Notes under the pieces: generated by a model
What the model was told of the DNA's origin: nothing
Database searches by the model: none
Seen by the model: only the letters and a program-made list of their open reading frames with translations
Shown here: positions 6,408 through 13,254 of the stretch, piece after piece
Position numbering within the stretch: position 1 is the first letter of the stretch
Layout: each line of letters starts with the position of its first letter
Position numbers and translations under genes: made by a program
Assembly (NCBI RefSeq): GCF_009650095.1
Contig: NZ_CP045915.1
Coordinates: forward strand, 2,294,001-2,358,000
Length of the DNA: 64,000 bases
Direction of reading: 5' to 3'
Origin: Gracilibacillus salitolerans
Lineage (GTDB): Bacteria; Bacillota; Bacilli; Bacillales; Amphibacillaceae

Positions 6408-6971
6408 ATGGTCAAATATAGTGAAGAATTTAAAGTAAAGCTTGTCACCGAGTATTTGTACGGGAATCTTGGATATAAATCATTGACGAAAAAATATAAT
6501 ATGCCCAGTACTTCTCCATTAAAAAATTGGGTGAGATCCTATAAAGTACAGGGGGTGGATGGATTAAAACGAAGAAATACTAAGAAGGAGTATTCTGTTC
6601 AATTTAAATTAGATGCGGTACAATTTATGCTAGAAACAGGTGCTTCTTATTTAGAAACTGCTGTTCAATTTAATTTGAACAACCATTCCATGATTCAACG
6701 TTGGTTGAAAGCATTTCGTGACCAAGGAATAGAAGGCCTGAAACCAAGACCAAAGGGGAAACCTTCTATGTCTAAGAAAATCAATAAACAAAAGAAAAAA
6801 GAAGAGAAGAAGTTAACACGCGAAGAAGAATTAGAACGCGAGAATGAATTATTGCGACTAGAAAATGCGTACCTAAAAAAGTTGAGAGCTTTTCGAGAGA
6901 ATCCGAATGCCTTCCACGAAAAGCACAAGCAAAGGTGGCATTCGAACTCAAAGAAGAAGGATTCCGATTAA
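6408..6971 (+). CDS. IS3-family transposase OrfA
   Basis: A 187-residue OrfA with two helix-turn-helix units (KYSEEFKVKLVTEYLYG... and KEYSVQFKLDAVQFMLETG...), each ending in a KGVDGLKxR-like segment. A charged leucine-zipper-like coiled coil follows (KKLTREEELERENELLRLENAYLKKL, about residues 130-157). It binds the element ends and acts as an inhibitor or partner of the OrfAB transposase. The start is ATG 6408, directly after a hairpin and without a clear ribosome-binding site. Near its end lies a slippery heptamer that diverts some ribosomes into orfB. Confidence 0.88.
   Translation: MVKYSEEFKVKLVTEYLYGNLGYKSLTKKYNMPSTSPLKNWVRSYKVQGVDGLKRRNTKKEYSVQFKLDAVQFMLETGASYLETAVQFNLNNHSMIQRWLKAFRDQGIEGLKPRPKGKPSMSKKINKQKKKEEKKLTREEELERENELLRLENAYLKKLRAFRENPNAFHEKHKQRWHSNSKKKDSD
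6875..6924 (+). promoter_or_regulatory. Programmed -1 ribosomal frameshift signal (orfA to orfB)
   Basis: The slippery heptamer A-AAA-AAG (6875-6881) is in the correct phase of orfA. Six nt later a perfect 8-bp stem GCTTTTCG (6888-6895) / CGAAAAGC (6917-6924) forms the downstream stimulator. The -1 frame is open from the heptamer into orfB. Confidence 0.85.
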
Positions 6972-7801
6972 AAGATATTCTCTTGGTGGTAGGCATTCCG
7001 GAAGCAACCTACCACTATCATGTGAAAAATTTTGGCATAGAAGATTCGGACACAGAATTAAAAAAAGTCATTACGGATCTATTTAAAAAGTTTCATGAAC
7101 GTTATGGTTATAAACGGATTACGAAAGAATTAAAGAAATTAGGACATTCTATTAATCATAAAAAAGTGTATCGCATTATGCGGAAACTAGGGTTAAAATG
7201 TGTGAAATTTATGCGGAAATCTCGTAAATACAATTCCTATAAGGGGAATGTTGGAAAAGTAGCGAAAAACCGATTATCCCGCCGTTTTAGCACACCTATC
7301 CCTCTTCAGAAATTAGTAACCGACATTACAGAATTCAAATGTCTAGGCGAAGAGAAGTTATATTTAAATCCGATTCTTGACCTTTATAACGGAGAAATTA
7401 TTACGTTTGAAACCAAAAAGCGCCCAACGTTAGATCTTGTCATGGAACCTTTAAAGGATACGATAGAGATAATAAAGAATCATGCAGCCTATCGTACCAC
7501 CATCCATTCCGATCAAGGCTGGCATTACCAGCATAACCAATGGGTGAGGACACTAAAAGAAAATAAAGTATTCCAAAGCATGTCACGTAAAGCAACCTGC
7601 GCAGACAACGCTTCGATGGAGAATTTCTTCGGTATTTTAAAGCAAGAAATGTATTATGGGGAAGAATTAGTAAGCTATGAAGAATTAAAAAGCCGGATTG
7701 AAGAATATATCTATTGGTACAACCATGAACGATCAAAAGAAAAATTAGCTGTATTGAGTCCAGTTGAATACCGAACTCAATCCACCCAATCAGCTTCATA
7801 A
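6935..7801 (+). CDS. IS3-family transposase OrfB (DDE integrase domain)
   Basis: OrfB carries the HTH_21 region and the rve integrase core. The DDE residues are visible in VTDITEFKC (Asp), TIHSDQGWHY (Asp) and MENFFGILKQEMY (Glu), with the conserved YNHERSKEKLAVLSPVEYR at the C terminus. It is complete and lacks stops, so the element may be active. Its own start is a GTG within orfA, but it is probably made mainly as the OrfAB fusion by -1 frameshifting at 6875-6881. It moves the element by cut-and-circularise transposition (family knowledge). Confidence 0.9.
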   Translation: MAFELKEEGFRLKDILLVVGIPEATYHYHVKNFGIEDSDTELKKVITDLFKKFHERYGYKRITKELKKLGHSINHKKVYRIMRKLGLKCVKFMRKSRKYNSYKGNVGKVAKNRLSRRFSTPIPLQKLVTDITEFKCLGEEKLYLNPILDLYNGEIITFETKKRPTLDLVMEPLKDTIEIIKNHAAYRTTIHSDQGWHYQHNQWVRTLKENKVFQSMSRKATCADNASMENFFGILKQEMYYGEELVSYEELKSRIEEYIYWYNHERSKEKLAVLSPVEYRTQSTQSAS

Positions 7802-7830
7802 TAAAACTCTAACTTTTGGGGGTAACCACC

Positions 7831-8120
7831 GAAATAAGTTATTTTTAGCTTTAGATATTTTTTTAAGTATCTTGACGATTTATTTTGCAGTTCGAGTGTT
7901 ACTCATTTCTATTTCGGGGTTAGTAAGTTCAAATCCGTCAACTGATTCTCCGACTTTATTAATTTTTGCTATGCTCTTTTCCTTAGGATTATCTAGTGCT
8001 GTTCGGGTTGTTGAAATGTTAGTTATCGGGAAAAAGGAATATTTCACGTTATTACTCTTATCTACAATCTTCGTTCTCAGTGTATCTGTATATATATTAT
8101 TAATAGACTACTTTAAGTGA
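7831..8120 (+). pseudogene. Small membrane protein gene, 5' end displaced by IS3
   Basis: About 95 codons (RNKLFLALDIFL... to ...ILLIDYFK) with three hydrophobic helices and no recognised family. The frame has no start outside the insertion sequence. A possible severed 5' end lies at 6314 (TTG, MKIVGKIQKKYRE after GGGGGC), directly before the IS. Removing the IS and one GAA copy leaves the two parts one base out of frame, so their original connection is uncertain. It may be expressed from within the IS as a chimera starting at ATG 7764. Confidence 0.55.
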
Positions 8121-8138
8121 GCTTTAACCAATCTGGGA

Positions 8139-8190
8139 CGATTGCTGAACGACCAGCAATCCCTTAATGTGTTAACTGGTAGTTTAGTGT
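8139..8190 (+). repeat. Dispersed repeat copy with hairpin
   Basis: GATTGCTG/CAGCAATC forms an 8-bp stem, followed by TTAATGTGTTAACTGGTAGTTTAGTG, the right-end signature of the repeat family. Confidence 0.55.
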
Positions 8191-8296
8191 AACAACAATA
8201 CAAATTTTTACGGCGATGAAAATTGTTAACAACGTCTAAATATTTTTAAAGTGTTACATCCAAGGTGGATGAGCAGAGTTTATAGTAAAAGATTTG

Positions 8297-8335
8297 CCAA
8301 AATAGTGATCAAAGTTATTTTGATTACTATTTTGG
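8297..8335. repeat. 17-bp inverted repeat
   Basis: CCAAAATAGTGATCAAA (8297-8313) and TTTGATTACTATTTTGG (8318-8335 region) pair over 17 positions with one G-T pair and a loop of about 4 nt. There is no T-run after it. It lies between gene remnants; its role is unknown. Confidence 0.55.
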
Positions 8336-8408
8336 TGTCAAATTTCCTATGTCTTCTATTCAATTTAAAATTAAATACCAGAGCAATGATCAATATGGGT
8401 TTCCTAAA

Positions 8409-9072
8409 TTATGAAATATATGTTTCTCTGTTTAGATTCACAATATCTTTATGTGAAAATCCAGCTGAAAACTTCTCTATTACCTTATCCCGTAAGAATG
8501 GGGCTTTTTCTTTATTTGCCTTTTTTCAATGCTTCCGTTAGTTCCTCTTTTGTTAGTTCTGTGCAGTATGCAGGAGTTCCTGGCTGTTGCTCCACGAATC
8601 ACTTAAAGAACCACTATCTACTGCGTCGAAGCCTAGCTTGTTTACTAAGTCCATGATTAATTGTTTTGTGATAGGTTATTACCAGCAATCGCCAAGGCAA
8701 TGCGACCACTAGTACTTTTTGGGGTTCCTTTATTTTCTAAAGTATAAGCTAATTGATTTTTGAAAGCTTTAATGATAGGTCTACTTAATTGATTTGAAAC
8801 CCAAACACTTTCAACCATCCCGTTCTCAATTTCTTCAATTTTATTGTCTCTAAAAGGATAATAATTTGAAGTGTCTACAGCGATTACTTCCTCTCCCGCT
8901 TTATCTACAATGTTGCGATTGCTTGGCATTACATGAATAGGGATAGATATTATAAGAACATCAATATTTGTTATTACATCTTCTACACTCACAGATGTTC
9001 TAGCAATCTCTTTTCCTTCTAAACGTTCAATTCCTCGAGCATCTGCAATTTTGACATCACGTCCATATAATT
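8409..9072 (-). pseudogene. NADP/F420-type dinucleotide-binding reductase, degraded
   Basis: Remnant of a predicted NAD(P)-binding protein of the F420-dependent NADP reductase superfamily. Recognisable pieces in order are YGRDVKIADARGIERLEG, VLIISIPIHVMP, VIAVDTSNYYPFRD, GMVESVWVSNQLSRPIIKAF, GRIALAIAG, GFDAVDSGSLSDSW, QQPGTPAYCTEL, APFLRDKVIEKF and DIVNLNRETYIS. They sit in different frames, needing at least three shifts (near 8675, 8600 and 8520). The N-terminal GxGxxG Rossmann loop is missing; the frame is cut at about 9072, where a fragment of another gene begins. Clearly non-functional. Confidence 0.75.
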
Positions 9073-9076
9073 TTTG

Positions 9077-9225
9077 AAGTTAACGAATCGGGTTTAAAAG
9101 AAGAAGACCATGAAGTAGTAACCATAATAATAGGACAAAAAGAAGGCTGGGTATATATGTTATCTTGCTTAAAATGCTATTTAGAAAATGACGCTAAGGA
9201 TTTAAGTGCATCTTTAATTCACTAA
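9077..9225 (+). pseudogene. 3' fragment of an SRPBCC/AHSA1-like gene
   Basis: An open frame without a start encodes about 49 residues (NESGLKEEDHEVV, then GQKEGWVYMLSCLKCYLEN, ending SLIH). This resembles the C-terminal helix of SRPBCC domain proteins of the AHSA1 group. Its 5' part is gone, and it abuts the degraded reductase on the opposite strand, so a deletion or recombination joined two gene stumps. Confidence 0.55.
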
Positions 9226-9240
9226 AATTTTTTGCACTTG

Positions 9241-9385
9241 TTAAACTATTGGTGCAAAAGTTCAACAAGGTGATCATCAAATGATCGTCTTTTTTCATGG
9301 CTTAAATTTAAAATGAGATAATGGAATATTATGTTAAAATGGTGTGAAAAGATATTGTGCTTTATGGCAGGTTAATGGAAGAAGG
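9241..9385 (+). repeat. Dispersed repeat, long form (copy 2)
   Basis: The homologue of 5618-5760. Shared landmarks are ATTGGTGCAAAAGTT, GATCATCAAATGATC followed by a T-run, GATAATGGAATATTATGTTA, GATATTGTGC and GGCAGGTTAATGGAA. It directly precedes the transglutaminase-like gene. Confidence 0.75.
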
Positions 9386-9447
9386 AAATAGAAATTATAA
9401 GGAAAGTAAATTAAATTTCTGGGAAGACAGTGAGAGGGAGAAGTTAA

Positions 9448-10242
9448 ATGTTTGGGTATATTCCTGAGTTTAAGAATTACTATTTAAAACTGTTAGAGCT
9501 TACAAAAGAATATAAACCGCAAACAGGAGGAGCAACTGCTAATTTTCAATATCAGGAATTTAGTAATGAGAATTTGCGAAAGTTGAGAACCAAATACGAT
9601 CTTGATGCAATAGCAGGAACGGGGAGTGAAATTGATCAAATTTTAAAACTTATAGCTTGGGTACATAAAAGATTAACACATGGAAGTATGTCTCATCATG
9701 AGGTCAATCATGCACTTCATATCTTAGAGCTTGCAGATCAAGAAGAAATCAGTGCTAATTGTTATGTAATTGCAACTGTATTGAATGAGGTATTGCTGAG
9801 TATGGGGTATAAATCCAGAAGAGTACAATGTTTTCCGTATGATGCATATGATCTTGATAGTCATGTTGTTAATATTGTTTATATCTCCGAACTAAACAAA
9901 TGGATATGCGTAGATGCATCATGGAATAGATTTGTAACTGATGAAAACGGGAATTTGCTTGATCTTCAGGAGTTTAGGAACAGGCTATCAAAAAATGAAA
10001 AGATACTTGTTAACGGAAAATCTGATACACAAACAGAAGAAAGTTCTTTTTATCTAGGGTATATGTCTAAAAATCTATTTTGGTTTTTATGTCCTGCGAT
10101 AAGTGAATATAACTTTGATGCAGAGAGGTCTATCCAACCTTTTTATGCTTTATATCCTAATTATTATACTCCACTAAAACAATTAGGATCTTATAATAAA
10201 ATAATTATACCGACAAACGATCCAGCGGAATTTTGGAAGTGA
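9448..10242 (+). CDS. Transglutaminase-like domain protein
   Basis: A 264-residue protein with a transglutaminase/protease-like core. The probable Cys-His-Asp triad lies in EISANCYVIATVLNEVL (Cys, about residue 109), DLDSHVVNIVY (His) and KWICVDASWNRF (Asp), in the order and spacing seen in the superfamily. There is no signal peptide, so it acts in the cytosol. The substrate is unknown; family members include peptidases, N-glycanases and cross-linking enzymes. The start is ATG 9448 with GAGAGGGAG 8 nt upstream. It is a single-gene unit flanked by repeat copies, with no linked genes to suggest a pathway. Confidence 0.78.
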   Translation: MFGYIPEFKNYYLKLLELTKEYKPQTGGATANFQYQEFSNENLRKLRTKYDLDAIAGTGSEIDQILKLIAWVHKRLTHGSMSHHEVNHALHILELADQEEISANCYVIATVLNEVLLSMGYKSRRVQCFPYDAYDLDSHVVNIVYISELNKWICVDASWNRFVTDENGNLLDLQEFRNRLSKNEKILVNGKSDTQTEESSFYLGYMSKNLFWFLCPAISEYNFDAERSIQPFYALYPNYYTPLKQLGSYNKIIIPTNDPAEFWK

Positions 10243-10251
10243 TTAATCATA

Positions 10252-10335
10252 TGTTGTGAAATGTTGTACTTAAACATACGGGTGCAATCTACAATAAGGG
10301 TAGATGCTTATTGTGTTAACTAGCAGTTTGTGGAA
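10252..10335 (+). repeat. Dispersed repeat, compact copy
   Basis: TGTTGTGAAATGTTGTACTT, then AAACATACGGGTGC, a hairpin ACAATAAG/CTTATTGT, then GTTAACTAGCAGTTTG. This is the clearest compact copy: conserved ends around an internal stem-loop. Confidence 0.7.
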
Positions 10336-10394
10336 TAAAAAATCCGTTAGGAGAAAATTTTTTATAGTTAATAATTAAAGGGTGAGAATTCTTT

Positions 10395-11009
10395 ATGGCT
10401 ATTTATTTAGTACGACACGGTAAAGATGAAGATGAATTTCGTGGTGGTTGGAGCCAAAGAGGACTTATTGAAGAAGGTATTGAACAATCAATAAGACTCG
10501 GAAAATATTTGAAAGAACACAAGAAGGATTTTATGATTCATCGTATTATTACAAGTGATTTAAAGCGAGCAATAGAGACATCAAAATATATTGGTGATAG
10601 TATTCAAATATCTACCGAAAAATCAAAAGCTTGGCGAGAAACAAATAACGGTGTTCTTGCGGGTATGTTAAATGATGAAGCAAATAAACAGTATCCAGGA
10701 TTACACTTCAATAGTTTAGAAATGGATGAAAGATATCCTAGTGGAGAAAGTCCAATTGAAAACTTCACAAGAATAAAGAGAGCATTTGAAGTTATCTGTG
10801 AAGATCAGAAGGAACGAAATCATCAAGAAAATGTCTTAATAGTAACTCACGGAGGGGTAATAAATATAATTTATCACATTTTGAAACGTAAACCTTGGAC
10901 AAATAAAAATAAACCTTTCCCTTCTTCTTATACAAGTATTCACAAGATTGAATATGTCGATAAAAATTGGAAAATTACCCAAGAGAATTTTGATGTGCAT
11001 TTAAAATAA
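10395..11009 (+). CDS. Histidine phosphatase family protein
   Basis: A 204-residue member of the histidine phosphatase (phosphoglycerate mutase-like) superfamily. The catalytic N-terminal motif YLVRHGKDED supplies the phosphorylated histidine. Arg in SDLKRAIET and the second histidine in NVLIVTHGGVINII complete the active site. The length suits the branch of small-molecule phosphatases (CobC/GpmB-like); the substrate is not determinable. The start ATG 10395 follows GGGTGAG with suitable spacing. Monocistronic between two repeat copies. Confidence 0.88.
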   Translation: MAIYLVRHGKDEDEFRGGWSQRGLIEEGIEQSIRLGKYLKEHKKDFMIHRIITSDLKRAIETSKYIGDSIQISTEKSKAWRETNNGVLAGMLNDEANKQYPGLHFNSLEMDERYPSGESPIENFTRIKRAFEVICEDQKERNHQENVLIVTHGGVINIIYHILKRKPWTNKNKPFPSSYTSIHKIEYVDKNWKITQENFDVHLK

Positions 11010-11019
11010 CTGAAATGCT

Positions 11020-11056
11020 TATTCAACAAACGGGTAGCAATTCTTCAGGTTAACAA
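11020..11056 (+). repeat. Dispersed repeat copy, degenerate
   Basis: ACAAACGGGTAGC followed by TTCAGGTTAACAA resembles the repeat ends with a very short middle. Confidence 0.4.
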
Positions 11057-11078
11057 ATTATTAATTTGGGTGATATTG

Positions 11079-11384
11079 ATGAGCAGGGCTAATGCTAGCA
11101 TATTTGGAAGTTTAATTTTAGCAACGGTAATTGGCATATTCGGCCAAGGATTTGCTTATTTTTTGAATAAAAATTTTGCTGAAATGTCTCCGATATACTA
11201 TTTAATTGTCTTAACAATAACAAGTGTAATCTAATATTTAAGTACATTTGTTTTTACATATTTTCAATATAAGAAACAAAGGATTGAAAAGGCAAAAATG
11301 GAAGTATATTTTTCTGTATTTGGCGTAATTGGATGGGTTATCTCTTGTTGGTCTTTATTTGTTTTGGCTACGTGGTGGGGTTAA
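11079..11384 (+). pseudogene. Small membrane protein with an in-frame stop
   Basis: An ATG-initiated frame reads 51 codons (MSRANASIFGSLILATVIGI...) to TAA at 11232-11234. It then continues in the same frame for 49 codons (YLSTFVFTYFQYKK... to ...LFVLATWWG) to the true end at 11382-11384. Together they give a plausible 101-residue protein with three membrane helices and a basic KKQRIEKAKM loop. A single nonsense change accounts for the break. I do not recognise the family. Confidence 0.6.
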
Positions 11385-11492
11385 TGTGTTTGTTGTTACT
11401 TTAATTTAGGGTGGCTTATCTTAAATAAGAAATGTAACGTTGTTCACCTAAAATGTTAGTAGAGTTGAAACAAAAATGGTGTGAGGGTGGTT

Positions 11493-11520
11493 TATACTGT
11501 ACTTAAACAAACTGATGCTT
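11493..11520 (+). repeat. Dispersed repeat copy, left end only
   Basis: TACTGTACTTAAACAAACTGATGC matches the TGTACTTAAAC-AACGGGTGC left-end signature. Confidence 0.45.
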
Positions 11521-11562
11521 TTATGAAACCAGACGTGAATCAAATAAAGTTTTAGGGGGAGC

Positions 11563-12021
11563 ATGATGGAGTTTGAATTTTTTGACTTTGATGTTATAAA
11601 AGGTGAAGAAATTGATTTACATCTAATGAATACGGTACCAGGAAACAAGGAAAAAGACTGGGTTCCAGCTTATCATTTTAATATTACTTTAAGTGGTTTA
11701 ACCGAACCGATTGGAAAAATAGATATAAGAATTGGACACAATGAAAACTTATATTATGGTGGTCATATTGGATATTCAGTTAAAAAGGAATATAGAGGTA
11801 ATCGCTACGCTGCAAAAGCCGTATTACTTATAAAGAAAGTAGCACATACTCATGAATTGGAAAAACTGTTCATTACCTGTAATCCAGATAACATCCCTTC
11901 AAGAAAAACATGTGAGTTTGTTGGAGCTAATCTTTTAGAAATCGTTGATGTACCAGAAGATAACGATATGTATCAGCGAGGAGAAAAGGAAAAATGTATA
12001 TATGAATGGGTGTGCACTTAA
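11563..12021 (+). CDS. GNAT family N-acetyltransferase
   Basis: A 152-residue acetyltransferase. The GHIGYSVKKEYRGNRYAAKAV block is motif A with the acetyl-CoA-binding R/Q-x-x-G-x-G/A loop (here YRGNRYA), and CNPDNIPSRKTCEFVGANLLE is motif B. The N terminus FDVIKGEEIDLHLMNTVPGNKEKDWVPAYHF matches GNATs annotated as tagatose- or AAC-like in Bacillaceae, but the substrate is unknown. The start is ATG 11563 (or 11566) after GGGGGAG. It is isolated and follows a repeat end. Confidence 0.82.
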   Translation: MMEFEFFDFDVIKGEEIDLHLMNTVPGNKEKDWVPAYHFNITLSGLTEPIGKIDIRIGHNENLYYGGHIGYSVKKEYRGNRYAAKAVLLIKKVAHTHELEKLFITCNPDNIPSRKTCEFVGANLLEIVDVPEDNDMYQRGEKEKCIYEWVCT

Positions 12022-12434
12022 TTTATTTGCAAGTTTTAAAGTATGGTTTTTGTACGTATTAAACGTTAGTAACGATACAAAAACAGCCTATTCCCTAACT
12101 CTGTTTCATAATTATTCAGTAAATAATTATAGTTTTCAATATAAAACAATGATAGGACTTTACCATGGTATGGAAGCTGTTTTAATTATAATAATTGGAA
12201 CAAAGCCTTGGAAATTTCGTCATGGTGGTGATTATGGCCTCGATTAATTATTTACTTAGATAGAAAAAATCACAGCAATTGAAGGAAAAAGCTAAAATTT
12301 TTAAAGTAGTAAATAGAGATGATATACTTAAATTTCCAACGGTAATGACATTGGCAAAGGTATTGTCTTAATAAAATATATCTTCCCAATGTCAAAGCAA
12401 CATAGATTATAATATTATTAAGAATAGGTGTGAT
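12022..12434. other. Intergenic region with an inverted repeat
   Basis: No gene is convincing here. A perfect 9-bp inverted repeat, TGACATTGG (12346-12354) / CCAATGTCA (12386-12394), lies about 40 bp upstream of the SDR gene and may be an operator or attenuator. Confidence 0.45.
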
Positions 12435-13037
12435 ATGATGAAAATCCTTATAATTGGTGGCACTGGTATCATAGGTGAATCTGTGTCAGATAAGTTAACC
12501 CCAAATCATGAAGTTATCATTGCGAGTAAATCAAGTGGAGATTACCAAGTTGACATTACGTCTGTAAAGAGTATCGAACAAATGTATAAAGATATACCAA
12601 ACATTGATGCAGTTATAAGCACTACTGGAGCTTCTCACTTCGGAGATTTAAGTGAGCTTACACCGGAATTAAATGAAATAGCGATTAATAGTAAGCTAAA
12701 GGGACAAGTAAATCTTGTACTGATTGGGCAAAATTACATAAATGATGGTGGCAGTTTTACACTTACTACTGGAATTATGATGGATGATCCAATTTTAAAG
12801 GGTAGTTCAGCAGCCATGGCAAATGGTGCAGTTGCTAGTTTTGTTAAATCAGCAGCGATTGAATTGAAACGTAATTTACGAATTAATAGTGTAAGTCCAA
12901 ACGTTTTAGAAGAATCTTTAAGAAAATATGGGGAATTTTTCAAAGGATTCAATCCAGTACCAGCTGATAAAGTTGCCAATGCATTTGTAAAAAGTGTTGA
13001 AGGCGCACAAACAGGACAAGTGTATAGAGTTTATTAA
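12435..13037 (+). CDS. Atypical short-chain dehydrogenase/reductase
   Basis: A 200-residue SDR-like protein. The N-terminal nucleotide-binding loop is GGTGIIGESV (residues 8-17), followed by the short acidic turn VDITSVKSIEQ and the STTGASHFGDL segment (equivalent to NNAG). The catalytic YxxxK is absent: the corresponding helix reads AAMANGAVASFVKSAAIEL, then INSVSPNVLEES. This variant occurs in a known small subgroup of SDRs whose reaction is unclear, so it may be a reductase with altered catalysis or a binding protein. The start ATGATG follows AGGTGTG. A terminator follows at 13056. Confidence 0.75.
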   Translation: MMKILIIGGTGIIGESVSDKLTPNHEVIIASKSSGDYQVDITSVKSIEQMYKDIPNIDAVISTTGASHFGDLSELTPELNEIAINSKLKGQVNLVLIGQNYINDGGSFTLTTGIMMDDPILKGSSAAMANGAVASFVKSAAIELKRNLRINSVSPNVLEESLRKYGEFFKGFNPVPADKVANAFVKSVEGAQTGQVYRVY

Positions 13038-13055
13038 TAGAGATGTGTATACTTG

Positions 13056-13084
13056 AAAAATCTCCAAAATCTATGGAGATTTTT
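13056..13084 (+). terminator. Terminator after the SDR gene
   Basis: A perfect 10-bp stem, AAAAATCTCC (13056-13065) / GGAGATTTTT (13075-13084). Confidence 0.75.
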
Positions 13085-13254
13085 CCATCTATCAGCATCC
13101 TATAGGTTTCAACAATCTAGTATAATCTAGGAAAAACATTGATTTGAACCTTATTTAGTATAATATTCAAATTAATTTCAATGTATTTAACTAATTTTTA
13201 ATAAACAGACATTCTTAATAAAGCTGAAGCTCAATCTAAAATTACTACTATATA

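Larger units (their letters stand above)
6355..7830 (+). mobile_element. IS3-family (IS150-like) insertion sequence
   Basis: An approximately 1476-bp element with orfA and orfB, 18-bp terminal inverted repeats (ACCCCCGAAAGTTAGAGT at 6362-6379; one mismatch at 7806-7823), and possible 3-bp flanking direct repeats GAA (6352-6354 and 7831-7833). The few bases outside the 18-bp core are similar (GGT at each end), so the exact tips are uncertain by about 7 bp. It landed in or just upstream of a small membrane gene whose remainder continues downstream. Confidence 0.88.

Noticed and set aside
6355..7830. IS3 boundaries based on an ACCG direct repeat (6358-6361 and 7828-7831)
   Set aside because: This would make the ends asymmetric with respect to the 18-bp inverted repeats; the GAA duplication gives symmetric ends.
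8251..8656. Overlapping plus-strand frames of 96 and 81 codons
   Set aside because: They are antisense to the recognisable C-terminal part of the degraded reductase and to the 17-bp hairpin; composition is unlike a protein and no ribosome-binding site is present.
680..11520. Integron-type gene-cassette array with attC sites
   Set aside because: The repeat ends do not match the attC core boxes and no tyrosine integrase is present; only the general layout is similar.
11945..12247. 100-codon frame overlapping the end of the second GNAT gene
   Set aside because: It reads the GNAT 3' end in another frame for a quarter of its length, has no start site and resembles no family; at most a remnant of an unknown gene.
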